Origin: Aliarcobacter butzleri
Lineage (GTDB): Bacteria; Campylobacterota; Campylobacteria; Campylobacterales; Arcobacteraceae
Reading direction: 5' to 3'
Assembly: GCA_012522985.1 (NCBI GenBank)
Contig: JAAYJJ010000089.1
Location: forward strand, 1-8,584
Length of the DNA: 8,584 bases
The position numbers and the translations under genes were made by a program. The notes below the pieces were generated by a model. The model was not told the origin of the DNA. It did no database searches and was given only the letters and a program-made list of their open reading frames with translations. Below are positions 1 to 6,692 of this stretch, piece by piece; within the stretch, counting starts at the first letter, position 1, and each line of letters begins with the position of its first letter.

Positions 1-2
1 CT

Positions 3-755
3 ATAGTGGTTTTGTTATTTATAAAGCTTAGTTATAAGAATAATTGCTATTTTTTAATAGTGCCTATAATAATGAGCTTTTTTATAGCTTATAGCCTTTT
101 TCAAAAAAGAATGAGAGAAAAAATCTGCTTTAAAAACTGCTATTTCAAAGAAGATACTTTTATAGCTAAGATCATCACTTCTCCATATTTGACTATAGTT
201 GTATATATAGTGATATCACTTATTTATACTATCTCTATTATCTATAGTATTGTATCTTTTACATGGTATTTATATCTATTATTGGCTTTTTTTATAGCTT
301 TTGTATTTGTTTTATATCACAAACTTTTATCTTACTTTTCTAAAGTTATCAATCAAGAGCATTTAGAGATATTTACAAAAGAGTTAAGTATCAAAATCTC
401 ATCTTTTGTTCTTTTGTTTATCTTTATGCTATCTTTTATCTATAGTTATGAGCCAAATTATCTAAGCAATAGCCTAGAAGAGAGTTTACAACTAGCTACA
501 AACTCTTTATCCTCAAAGTGTATATATTTAGATTATATTTTACGCTTAAAAGTAGAACTTGATACATATTTTTGGTTTTTTGCCAAACAAAGCTCACAAA
601 TATTGCAATATCAAGAGATCAAAAAAACTCTTGTTTGGATTGTTTTTATAGTTGTAAATGCTATTTCAATCTTGGGATTAAGTAGATTTATAGTCCAAAT
701 TATAAGTCTAAGCTCCAAAATAGAAGATACAAAAGAGAACAAAACAGATAAATAG
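3..755 (+). CDS. Multi-pass membrane protein of unknown function, 5' end outside window
   Basis: The frame is open to the left edge with no stop before the GTG at position 6, so the true start probably lies outside the window and about 250 residues are visible. Numbered from that GTG, hydrophobic segments lie at about residues 14-33, 60-83, 86-105, 130-147 and 198-226, giving about five membrane helices. Between the last two is a roughly 50-residue loop with a Leu/Ser-rich helical part and the aromatic run DTYFWFFAKQ. The tail after the last helix is short and Lys/Glu/Asp-rich, probably cytoplasmic. No catalytic or binding motif is visible and I do not recognise the family with certainty. It ends where the next same-strand gene begins, and the two frames overlap, so the pair is probably co-transcribed and may form a membrane complex (inference). 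It is unlike the well-known genes on its right. Confidence 0.75.
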   Translation: MVVLLFIKLSYKNNCYFLIVPIIMSFFIAYSLFQKRMREKICFKNCYFKEDTFIAKIITSPYLTIVVYIVISLIYTISIIYSIVSFTWYLYLLLAFFIAFVFVLYHKLLSYFSKVINQEHLEIFTKELSIKISSFVLLFIFMLSFIYSYEPNYLSNSLEESLQLATNSLSSKCIYLDYILRLKVELDTYFWFFAKQSSQILQYQEIKKTLVWIVFIVVNAISILGLSRFIVQIISLSSKIEDTKENKTDK

Positions 756-801
756 ATATTTTTGGAATACGATTATATTTTTTATAGTTGTAAGTTTTGT
801 T

Positions 802-1743
802 TTGTTGATTATTGTTTTTATAAAACAAAATGATATAACAGAACTTAGTCAAACTCCTTCAAAATCTCCTATAACTACAAAAGTACTTGAAATCATAAGC
901 GATGAAATGAAACACAATCTTGAAGAAAACTTACCAGCTATTATCAAAAACTATCAAATAACTACAAAAAATATTCACTCTATAATAGATAATAATATTG
1001 ATATATTATTTGATGAGATTATAGATAATAACTTAGAAAAATATTTAGATTTTCATTATAGTGTAATAGGAGAGTACACCCAGCTTTGGGCTATTACTTT
1101 TGGAGATATCAACGAACTTATAAACCAAAAGATCCTAGGAGAGGATTTTAGCAAAAAGTTTGAGATACAATCAAACAATATAGTAAGTAGTTCATCTGAA
1201 GAGATCAAGAAGCACTTGGACTTTACCACTGATATTGCAACACAAAGTGTTGATTTGGAGCTAAATCAAAACAGCCTATCTAAGTTATCTCAAGATATAG
1301 AAAACAATCTAAAACAAAACTTAGTAGAGATAAAAACAGCTTTGATAGGTGCTTCTATAGCTACGAAACTAGCTATATCAATTGCTTCAAAAATATCTGC
1401 AAAAATCGCTCTTAAAACAACAGGAAAAACAGCTTCCAAACTAGCTACATCTACAACAGCAGCCATTGGTGGAGGGGTATGTGGACCTGCAGCACCTCTT
1501 TGTGGTATAGCATTTGGAACTATTGCATGGTTTGGTACAGATGCCGCTGTGATAGGTGGTGATGAGTATCTAAATAGAGATGATTTAAAACAAGAGATTA
1601 TAGACTCTTTAGATGAAGCAAAAAAGGAGCTAAAGAGTGAATATTTGATTATCTTAGAGCAACTCGATCAAATCTCACAAGATCATCAAGAAAACCTAAA
1701 AAAGACTCAAACCAAAAAAAGAGTTATAGAAAACTTACAATAG
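802..1743 (+). CDS. Membrane-anchored helical protein of unknown function with Ala/Gly-rich hydrophobic C-terminal region
   Basis: The first usual start codon is TTG at 802, giving 313 residues, but the frame is open from 724. The upstream codons encode a full hydrophobic anchor (N-R-Y-F-W-N followed by about 19 hydrophobic residues) that the TTG start would cut in half, so the real start is probably near the ATA at 748, overlapping the previous stop codon. Numbered from 802: residues 20-80 are charged and helical; residues 82-95 form the block LDFHYSVIGEYTQL; 100-175 are helical and polar; 180-220 are rich in Ala, Ser, Ile and Lys; 221-252 form a Gly/Ala-rich hydrophobic stretch with C227 and C234 (GGGVCGP, PLCG); DEYLNRDDL at 254-262 leads into a charged C-terminal helix. 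The blocks at 82-95 and 221-262 resemble what I recall of an uncharacterised proteobacterial family; I could not verify this. The long insertion-prone helix could suggest a membrane-active role, but no function can be assigned. Confidence 0.75.
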   Translation: MLIIVFIKQNDITELSQTPSKSPITTKVLEIISDEMKHNLEENLPAIIKNYQITTKNIHSIIDNNIDILFDEIIDNNLEKYLDFHYSVIGEYTQLWAITFGDINELINQKILGEDFSKKFEIQSNNIVSSSSEEIKKHLDFTTDIATQSVDLELNQNSLSKLSQDIENNLKQNLVEIKTALIGASIATKLAISIASKISAKIALKTTGKTASKLATSTTAAIGGGVCGPAAPLCGIAFGTIAWFGTDAAVIGGDEYLNRDDLKQEIIDSLDEAKKELKSEYLIILEQLDQISQDHQENLKKTQTKKRVIENLQ

Positions 1744-1756
1744 CTTTTACTAAAGC
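1743..1756 (+). terminator. Possible weak terminator after the unknown two-gene module
   Basis: GCTTT at 1743-1747 pairs with AAAGC at 1752-1756 across a 4-base loop. The stem starts on the last base of the stop codon and is followed by CTCCTTTTATTA. With only five pairs and an interrupted T-run this is a weak candidate; a rho-dependent end is equally possible. Confidence 0.25.
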
Positions 1757-1830
1757 CTCCTTTTATTACTGTAAATAGGTTTATTCTATTCTTGCAAATA
1801 TAGCTTATTAAGATTTGGTTAAAAAAGATA

Positions 1831-1848
1831 TACTATAATTTCATAGTA
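1831..1848. promoter_or_regulatory. Inverted repeat over the -10 box, possible operator
   Basis: TACTAT at 1831-1836 and ATAGTA at 1843-1848 form a perfect 6+6 dyad with a 6-base spacer. It overlaps the -10 box and the expected transcription start of the cytochrome b gene, a position where a dimeric repressor would block transcription. The half-sites are AT-rich, so chance is a real alternative, and I cannot link the sequence to a known regulator. Confidence 0.25.
1834..1839 (+). promoter_or_regulatory. -10 box of the cytochrome b gene promoter
   Basis: A perfect TATAAT lies 32 bases before the ATG of the cytochrome b gene. No -35 box sits at normal spacing: TTGGTT at 1815-1820 is only 13 bases away. 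A recognisable -10 without a -35 is usual for sigma-70 promoters in Campylobacterota. It would give a leader of about 25 bases. The gene upstream ends 90 bases earlier, so a separate promoter makes sense. Confidence 0.55.
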
Positions 1849-1871
1849 AAGCTACTTACAAGGAGTCTATT

Positions 1872-2462
1872 ATGGGGTATTTCAATGGTAAAAAATCACT
1901 CAATCTCCGCCTTTGGCACTGGTTTAACTTCATATCTATAATGGGGCTTGTTTTTACCTATATCTTTAGGAAAACTTGGTTTAACAAAAAAGACAATGCT
2001 CTTATTTTACAATCTAAGCTATCAGAGTTAGGCTTAGAAATAAGTGATAAAAATGCTATAGAGATAGTCACTATTTTTAGAGATCATATGTGGACATGGC
2101 ACTATATTTTTGGATTTATTTTTATATTTTTACTTATTTATAGGATACAGGCTTTTATTTTTCAAAAAGAGCCAACTCCTTTAGCTAAGATCAAAGATGC
2201 TTATACATTGGAGCAAAAAGGTGCTAAAATAGCTCATATTGTTTTTTATATAGTCTCTATTTATATGGTTTTTAGTGGATTGTTACTATTTTTTATGGAT
2301 AATCTAGGACTTAGTAAAGCTGATTTGGTAGTAGTTAAAACACTTCATGTATATGCTTTTTGGTTTTATATAGTTTTTATTATTTCACATATTGCAGGTG
2401 TTATTAAAGCTGAACTTTTTAGTGATAAAGGCTTGATATCTGAGATGTTTAGTAGCAAGTAG
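1872..2462 (+). CDS. Cytochrome b561 / Ni-Fe hydrogenase-type b cytochrome domain membrane protein
   Basis: This 196-residue integral membrane protein has four hydrophobic helices at about residues 14-32, 75-97, 118-142 and 157-180. Histidines that could be haem b axial ligands lie in or beside them: H16 (LRLWHWFN), H72 and H77 (DHMWTWHYIFG), H122, H159 (KTLHVYAFW) and H173 (ISHIAGV). The LRxWHW start, the H-x13-H pair in the last helix and the closing K-G-L-I-S-E-M-F are typical of the bacterial b561/hydrogenase cytochrome b family, which passes electrons between the quinone pool and a partner protein. The ATG at 1872 is supported by AAGGAG at 1860-1865, six bases upstream. No hydrogenase or dehydrogenase subunit is adjacent; the nearest redox partner is the cytochrome c on the opposite strand beyond crcB. 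Family assignment is good; electron donor and acceptor are unknown. Confidence 0.85.
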   Translation: MGYFNGKKSLNLRLWHWFNFISIMGLVFTYIFRKTWFNKKDNALILQSKLSELGLEISDKNAIEIVTIFRDHMWTWHYIFGFIFIFLLIYRIQAFIFQKEPTPLAKIKDAYTLEQKGAKIAHIVFYIVSIYMVFSGLLLFFMDNLGLSKADLVVVKTLHVYAFWFYIVFIISHIAGVIKAELFSDKGLISEMFSSK

Positions 2463-2480
2463 TAGCTATTTAGCTACTAC
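2459..2480. terminator. Perfect 10-bp hairpin spanning both convergent stop codons, probable bidirectional terminator
   Basis: GTAGTAGCTA at 2459-2468 pairs perfectly with TAGCTACTAC at 2471-2480, leaving only TT between the arms, so the innermost pairs must open to form a loop. The rightward cytochrome b gene stops at 2460-2462 in the left arm, and the leftward crcB gene stops at 2468-2466 at the inner end of the same arm. The + strand continues TATTTCAAATAG; neither side has a clean T-run, so termination may be imperfect. Position and perfect pairing between convergent genes favour a shared terminator or RNA 3'-end barrier. Confidence 0.6.
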
Positions 2481-2852
2481 TATTTCAAATAGTTTAATAC
2501 CTATAAAAACAGCTATTATAGATCCAAAAAGATTTGAAAGGATATTTAAAATAGCTAGATATAAAGAGCTATTTAAGTACAAATAACAATCCAATGCAAA
2601 AGTAGAAAATGTAGTAAATGCACCTAAAAACCCAGTTATCCAAAATAGTTTACTTAGATTTGGAGCTTGCAGTGTAGAAAAATATGCAAATAACATACCT
2701 ATAATCAAAGATCCTAAGATATTGACAAAAAGTATCCCATAAGCAAAGCTATTGTTATAGTATCTATTTGCTATTTCTACAGCATATGCCCTAAAAATAG
2801 CTCCTATAAATCCACCTATACCAATAGCTAAAATACTTTGCCAACTAAACAC
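2466..2852 (-). CDS. crcB: Fluoride-specific ion channel CrcB/Fluc
   Basis: This 128-residue protein has the usual size and pattern of Fluc channels: four hydrophobic helices, working as an antiparallel dimer that lets fluoride leave the cytoplasm. Signatures are G-G-F-I-G-A-I-F-R at 13-21, the pore asparagine N44 in the FVNILGS segment, and TGFLGAFTTFSTF at 73-85. The last contains the helix break and the phenylalanines (F82, F85) equivalent to the Fluc 'Phe box'. It starts with GTG (MFSWQSIL); no strong ribosome binding site precedes it, and no other start would keep the first helix intact. It is last in the leftward operon, 25 bases after the cytochrome c gene. No fluoride riboswitch can fit in that gap, so expression probably follows the operon. 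Confidence 0.93.
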   Translation of the reverse strand: MFSWQSILAIGIGGFIGAIFRAYAVEIANRYYNNSFAYGILFVNILGSLIIGMLFAYFSTLQAPNLSKLFWITGFLGAFTTFSTFALDCYLYLNSSLYLAILNILSNLFGSIIAVFIGIKLFEIVVAK

Positions 2853-2877
2853 TATAAGAACTTTATCAAAATCTAAC

Positions 2878-3378
2878 TTATTTTAGACCTTGTAGGTATT
2901 CATAAACGCCTTTTATCTCTTCTTCACTTACATTTGAAGCAAAAGGAGCCATTAAAAACGCCATACCTCTATCATATATACCACCTTTGTAACCTCTTAT
3001 GGATTTTGCCATTTCTTCAGCACTTAGAGTATTTAAAGCTCTACTTTTACCATAAGCTTTCTTTTGTCCATTTTCACCATGACATACTGCACATTTACTC
3101 TCATATAGTTTTTGACCAATAGCTGATAGCTCAGCACTTGTAAGTGCTTTTTTCTCTGTTACACTAAAAAGTGAAAAGCCTTTATCTTCTTGGCTACTAC
3201 TTGAACTATCATCTATTTTCATAGTTGCTATTTCACCGTGATATTTTTCTATCAAAGCCTTTAGCTCTTCACCCATTTCACCTTCAAGCTTAAAGCAGAC
3301 ACAATCACTTGTAGTTGAAGATGCATATAGCGAACTAGCCAAAAACAAAGCACCTAAAGTATATTTTAAAACTCTCAT
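2878..3378 (-). CDS. Periplasmic monohaem cytochrome c with an N-terminal CxC segment
   Basis: This 166-residue protein has a Sec signal peptide (MRVLKYTLGALFLASSLYA, likely cleavage after A19). A short N-terminal segment at 24-55 begins D-C-V-C-F and continues as an amphipathic helix. A Ser-rich linker follows at 56-67, then a class I cytochrome c domain at about 80-166. The haem site is C96-A-V-C99-H100, and the distal methionine is probably M143 in FLMAPFAS (M139 is nearby). The final helix EEEIKGVYEYLQGL is the usual C-terminal helix of small cytochromes c. It is a soluble periplasmic electron carrier with unknown partners. The extra C26-V-C28 pair is not a haem site or a lipobox. The ATG is supported by AAGGAG at 3389-3384, and the gene lies 13 bases after hom. 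Confidence 0.92.
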   Translation of the reverse strand: MRVLKYTLGALFLASSLYASSTTSDCVCFKLEGEMGEELKALIEKYHGEIATMKIDDSSSSSQEDKGFSLFSVTEKKALTSAELSAIGQKLYESKCAVCHGENGQKKAYGKSRALNTLSAEEMAKSIRGYKGGIYDRGMAFLMAPFASNVSEEEIKGVYEYLQGLK

Positions 3379-3383
3379 TCTCT

Positions 3384-3389
3384 CTCCTT
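3384..3389 (-). promoter_or_regulatory. Ribosome binding site of the cytochrome c gene
   Basis: AAGGAG lies 5 bases before the ATG, in the short gap just after the hom stop codon. It is among the best ribosome binding sites in the operon and suggests the cytochrome is translated independently of hom. Confidence 0.6.
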
Positions 3390-3391
3390 AA

Positions 3392-4654
3392 TTATTGTTC
3401 TATTCTTATCATAGCAGGTTTTTCTTGAATAAAATCAAGATTTTCTATCTCTTTTAAAGCCTCTTTGATATTTAACTCTTTTGATTTATGAGTTGCTAGT
3501 AAAAGATTTGAAAATCCCTTTTCAAGAGGTTTTTGTAGTATTTTTTCTATAGAGATATCACATTTTGATAGTATAGAAGCTACTTTTGCCAAAACACCTG
3601 TTTTATCAGCTACTTTTAGTCTTATATAGTAGTTTGTCTCTATATCGTTTTTTTCTGCTAGTTTAAGACCGCTTTCTAAAGGCTTATTATATCCTAACAT
3701 AGGAGAGCCTTTGCCACGTCTAGCTATATCTATAATATTTGCTATAACTGCACTTGCTGTTGCATCGCCACCAGCTCCAGCACCATAATACATAGTCTCA
3801 CCCACCTTATCACCAACTACACTTATACCATTCATAACACCATCAACTTTTGATATCATCTCATCTTTTGGTATAAGTACAGGATGTACACGAAGTTCTA
3901 CTAGTTTATCTCTTTTTTTAGCAATTCCTAGTAGTTTTATAGTATAGTTAAACTCTTTTGCAAACTCTATATCACATGATGTAATATTTTCAATACCTTC
4001 TATTAAGATATCTTCTGGTTTTGCATCTATTCCATAAGCAATAGAAGCTAAGATCAAAAGCTTATGAGCAGCATCAAATCCACCCACATCAAAAGTAGGA
4101 TCAGCTTCAGCATATCCTAGATCTTGAGCCTCTTTTAAGACACTATTATATGATGCACCTTCATTGATCATCTTAGTAAGTATATAGTTACAAGTTCCAT
4201 TTATTATCCCTTTGATAGATAAGATATGATTTGCACTCAAACCATCTCTTAGGGCATTGATAATAGGTATCCCTCCAGCAACACTAGCCTCAAACTCAAA
4301 AGGATTATCTTTTGCTATTTTTTCTAGCTCATATCTATGGTATGCAAGTAGAGCTTTGTTTGCTGTAACTACAGCTTTATTTTTTTCTAAAGCACTTTTT
4401 ACTATCTGGTATGGTTTTTCAACTCCACCCATAAGCTCTACTATAATATCAACACTCTCATCATTAAGTGCATCATTTATATCATCACTTAGCTTAATAT
4501 TGATATCTCTTTTTTTTGTTAGATTTGAAACTATGCCTATAGTTGGAACTATCCTAACTCCAGCTCTTGCTTGGATAATATCACTATTTTCTTCTAAAAT
4601 CCTAACTACACTACTACCAACAGTTCCTACTCCAACAATTGCTACTTTTAACAT
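3392..4654 (-). CDS. hom: Homoserine dehydrogenase
   Basis: It reduces aspartate 4-semialdehyde to homoserine with NAD(P)H, the branch point to threonine and methionine. The 420-residue length fits the monofunctional form with a C-terminal ACT domain. The Rossmann fold opens with V-G-V-G-T-V-G at 8-13. TANKALL contains K100, matching the conserved active-site lysine. The catalytic domain shows AGGIPII, NGTCNYIL at 152-159, and GYAEADPTFDVGGFDAAHK at 180-198 with E183, D194 and K198 in the conserved positions. GAGAGGDATASAV at 291-303 closes the nucleotide-binding fold. The ACT domain (about 342-420, YYIRLKVADKTGVLAKVASIL) is where threonine usually inhibits the enzyme. The gene starts with ATG, 8 bases after the aminotransferase stop; the ribosome site (TAAGAG) is weak and overlaps the junction, so translation may be coupled. 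Confidence 0.96.
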   Translation of the reverse strand: MLKVAIVGVGTVGSSVVRILEENSDIIQARAGVRIVPTIGIVSNLTKKRDINIKLSDDINDALNDESVDIIVELMGGVEKPYQIVKSALEKNKAVVTANKALLAYHRYELEKIAKDNPFEFEASVAGGIPIINALRDGLSANHILSIKGIINGTCNYILTKMINEGASYNSVLKEAQDLGYAEADPTFDVGGFDAAHKLLILASIAYGIDAKPEDILIEGIENITSCDIEFAKEFNYTIKLLGIAKKRDKLVELRVHPVLIPKDEMISKVDGVMNGISVVGDKVGETMYYGAGAGGDATASAVIANIIDIARRGKGSPMLGYNKPLESGLKLAEKNDIETNYYIRLKVADKTGVLAKVASILSKCDISIEKILQKPLEKGFSNLLLATHKSKELNIKEALKEIENLDFIQEKPAMIRIEQ

Positions 4655-4662
4655 CTCTTACC

Positions 4663-5865
4663 CTATGAATTTAAATATTTTTTGATATTTCTTGCTGCTT
4701 GTTTGATTCTTTTTTCATTTTCTATTAAAGCAATTCTCACATAATCATCACCATAATGCCCAAATCCAATCCCAGGGCTAACAGCAACTTTTGCTATAGT
4801 TAAAAGCTCTTTTGAAAACTCTAATGATTTTAGATGAGCTTTTTGTGGTGGTATTTTTGCCCATATAAACATACTAGCTTTTGGAGCTTTAATAGGCCAA
4901 CCAGCTTTGTTAAAAGCTTCTACCATTACATCTCTTCTTTTTTGATAAGTAGATCTAATCTCTTCTACACACTCTTGTGGTCCATCAAGTGCTACAGTTG
5001 CAGCTACTTGAATAGGTGTAAACATACCATAATCAAGCCATGATTTGATTCTTTTTAGAGCATTTACAAGTCTTGGATTTCCTACTACAAAGCCTACTCT
5101 CCAACCAGCCATATTATAGCTTTTACTTAAAGTATAGCTTTCAACTGCTACATCTACAGCACCTTCTACACTTAAAATAGATGGTGTTTTATAGTCATCA
5201 AAAGCCAAATCAGCATAAGCTATATCACTTATAATATAAAATCTCTCTTTTTTTGCCATAGCTACAAGTCTTTCATAAAATTCTTGTGTTACTACCGCAC
5301 TTGAAGGATTATGAGGAAAATTTACTACTACATATTTGACTCTTGGAATGCTTTCATTTATAGTTTTTTGTAGATTTTCAAAAAACAACTCCTCATTTAC
5401 CTCATAGCTATCATTATATACTAGCTCCATTTTATGTACAGCAGCTCCAGCTAACATAAAAGCATAAGAGTGTATTGGATAAGTTGGATCAGGAACAACA
5501 GCAACATCACCAACATTTACTATAGCCTCAACTAAGTTTACATAACCCTCTTTACTTCCTATAGTGGCAACTGCTTGAGTATCTGGATCTAAATCAACAT
5601 TATATTTTCTTTTATACCAGTTACAAATAGCTAGTCTTAGCTTATATATACCAGCTGATGCTGAATAACGATGTGATTTTGGTTTTTTGGCTGTTTCTAT
5701 AAGCTTATCTACTATATGCTTTGGAGTTGGACCATCTGGGTTTCCCATAGAAAAATCTATGATATCCTCTCCAGCTCTTCTAGCTTCCATTTTTAGATCA
5801 TTAACTACAGCAAAAACATAATTTGGAAGTCTTTTTAGCCTTTCAAATTCAATTTCATTAAACAC
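4663..5865 (-). CDS. alaC: PLP-dependent class I/II aminotransferase, AlaC-like
   Basis: This 400-residue fold-type I aminotransferase is very close along its whole length to E. coli AlaC as I remember it, with shared runs such as RLPxYVF, GEDIIDFSMGNPDG, TIGSKEG, TLSKSYNMAGWR, YGxFTPxQVAA, PKASMxxWAKIP and VSPGIGFG. K248 is the Schiff-base lysine, D214 and Y217 contact the cofactor ring, N186 lies in NFPHNP, R256 binds phosphate and R377 binds the substrate carboxylate. AlaC makes alanine from pyruvate and glutamate; Campylobacterota homologues are often labelled aspartate or LL-diaminopimelate aminotransferase, so the exact substrate is uncertain. Its place before hom, in the aspartate family pathway, keeps a diaminopimelate or aspartate role possible. 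It starts with GTG, supported by AAGGGG at 5877-5872 with a 6-base spacer. Only 3 bases separate it from the upstream stop. Confidence 0.92.
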   Translation of the reverse strand: MFNEIEFERLKRLPNYVFAVVNDLKMEARRAGEDIIDFSMGNPDGPTPKHIVDKLIETAKKPKSHRYSASAGIYKLRLAICNWYKRKYNVDLDPDTQAVATIGSKEGYVNLVEAIVNVGDVAVVPDPTYPIHSYAFMLAGAAVHKMELVYNDSYEVNEELFFENLQKTINESIPRVKYVVVNFPHNPSSAVVTQEFYERLVAMAKKERFYIISDIAYADLAFDDYKTPSILSVEGAVDVAVESYTLSKSYNMAGWRVGFVVGNPRLVNALKRIKSWLDYGMFTPIQVAATVALDGPQECVEEIRSTYQKRRDVMVEAFNKAGWPIKAPKASMFIWAKIPPQKAHLKSLEFSKELLTIAKVAVSPGIGFGHYGDDYVRIALIENEKRIKQAARNIKKYLNS

Positions 5866-5868
5866 TTT

Positions 5869-6690
5869 TTACCCCTTAATTGATATGGTTAATCCTCTTT
5901 TGATATTATTTAAATTATATAAGTCATTGATTTGAATATATTTTGTTCCATGAGGTATCTCCAATGTAAACTCCTTCATAGCTATTGGCTCTTCTATAGT
6001 TGATAAAGGATTTAATTTCTCATCAAAAAAGACTACAACAGGATACCAATGATCCAATCTATGACAAGATATTGTTATTTCATGTGCAAAACCAACCTCG
6101 ATAAGATATGGTTTCATAGGTTTAGCCAAAGCAAGACTTTCATCTATATTGATTTTTGTTGTACCATAAATATTGGCAAAAAACATATCCACAACAAATT
6201 TCCAAGATTGATTATCTTTTTTAGATAAATCCACAACTTTTGAGTTATGTTTTTGTAACTCTTTTGTTAAAAGTAGGGGATCTATTTTGTACTCTGTATT
6301 TAAAACTAACTCTATTTTCAAAAAATCATCTTGATTGCTTTTTTGAATATTTGTGATTATATAATTTTGATAACCCATAGAGTTTAATATATTTTTGATA
6401 ATATACAAGCTACTTATAGTAGGATCATTTGTTTCAAACTCTATTGTGAAATCTTTGGGATTATCAAATTTGAGTTTTAATAAGCCATTTTTTCTAAGCT
6501 CTTCTAAAATAGTCAAAATATTTAGATTATTATTGATATAAAACCTAGATTCATTTTGAAATAGGGCATTTATGATATTTTTGTTTTTATTATATTCTAC
6601 TTCACCTATAATATCCACTATTTTATCTTGCAATAAAGATGCATTTAAAATATTTGATATAAAAAAGAGTATAAAAAAAATTCTTTTCAA
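5869..6690 (-). CDS. Exported protein of unknown function, conserved position in Campylobacterota
   Basis: This 273-residue protein begins with a signal peptide (KRIFFILFFISNILNA, cleavage after A17), so it is probably periplasmic. Residues 45-110 look alpha/beta, with ILEELRKNGLLKLKF at about 59-73 and NILNSMGYQNY at 100-110. The last 90 residues look beta-rich and contain C209-H-R-L-D-H214-W215-Y-P-V-V-V and a final I-P-H-G-T-K-Y-I-Q-I-N. I know of no function; in C. jejuni the matching slot holds a 'putative periplasmic protein' (Cj0151c, from memory). It starts with TTG, 2 bases after the rlmB stop; AAAGGA at 6701-6696, five bases upstream and inside the rlmB end, supports that start, and the signal peptide needs it. 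The gene is more AT-rich and Asn/Ile-rich than the enzymes around it, as expected for a fast-evolving exported protein. Confidence 0.85.
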   Translation of the reverse strand: MKRIFFILFFISNILNASLLQDKIVDIIGEVEYNKNKNIINALFQNESRFYINNNLNILTILEELRKNGLLKLKFDNPKDFTIEFETNDPTISSLYIIKNILNSMGYQNYIITNIQKSNQDDFLKIELVLNTEYKIDPLLLTKELQKHNSKVVDLSKKDNQSWKFVVDMFFANIYGTTKINIDESLALAKPMKPYLIEVGFAHEITISCHRLDHWYPVVVFFDEKLNPLSTIEEPIAMKEFTLEIPHGTKYIQINDLYNLNNIKRGLTISIKG

Positions 6691-6692
6691 AT

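Noticed and set aside
1774..1790. AATAG / CTATT inverted repeat as a terminator
   Set aside because: It has five AT-rich pairs with a 7-base loop and no T-run after it.
1815..1820. TTGGTT as a -35 box for the cytochrome b promoter
   Set aside because: The spacing to TATAAT is 13 bases, too short for sigma-70.
2853..2877. Fluoride riboswitch upstream of crcB
   Set aside because: The 25-base gap is too short and lacks the conserved riboswitch sequence.
2934..3122. Short + strand open frame opposite the cytochrome c gene
   Set aside because: It is antisense to the haem domain; the His/Tyr/Leu-rich translation has no recognisable pattern.
4257..4685. Open frame of 142 codons on the + strand across the hom start region
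   Set aside because: It lies opposite hom, whose motifs are unmistakable, and its Ser/Thr/Ile-rich translation is what antisense of such a gene looks like.
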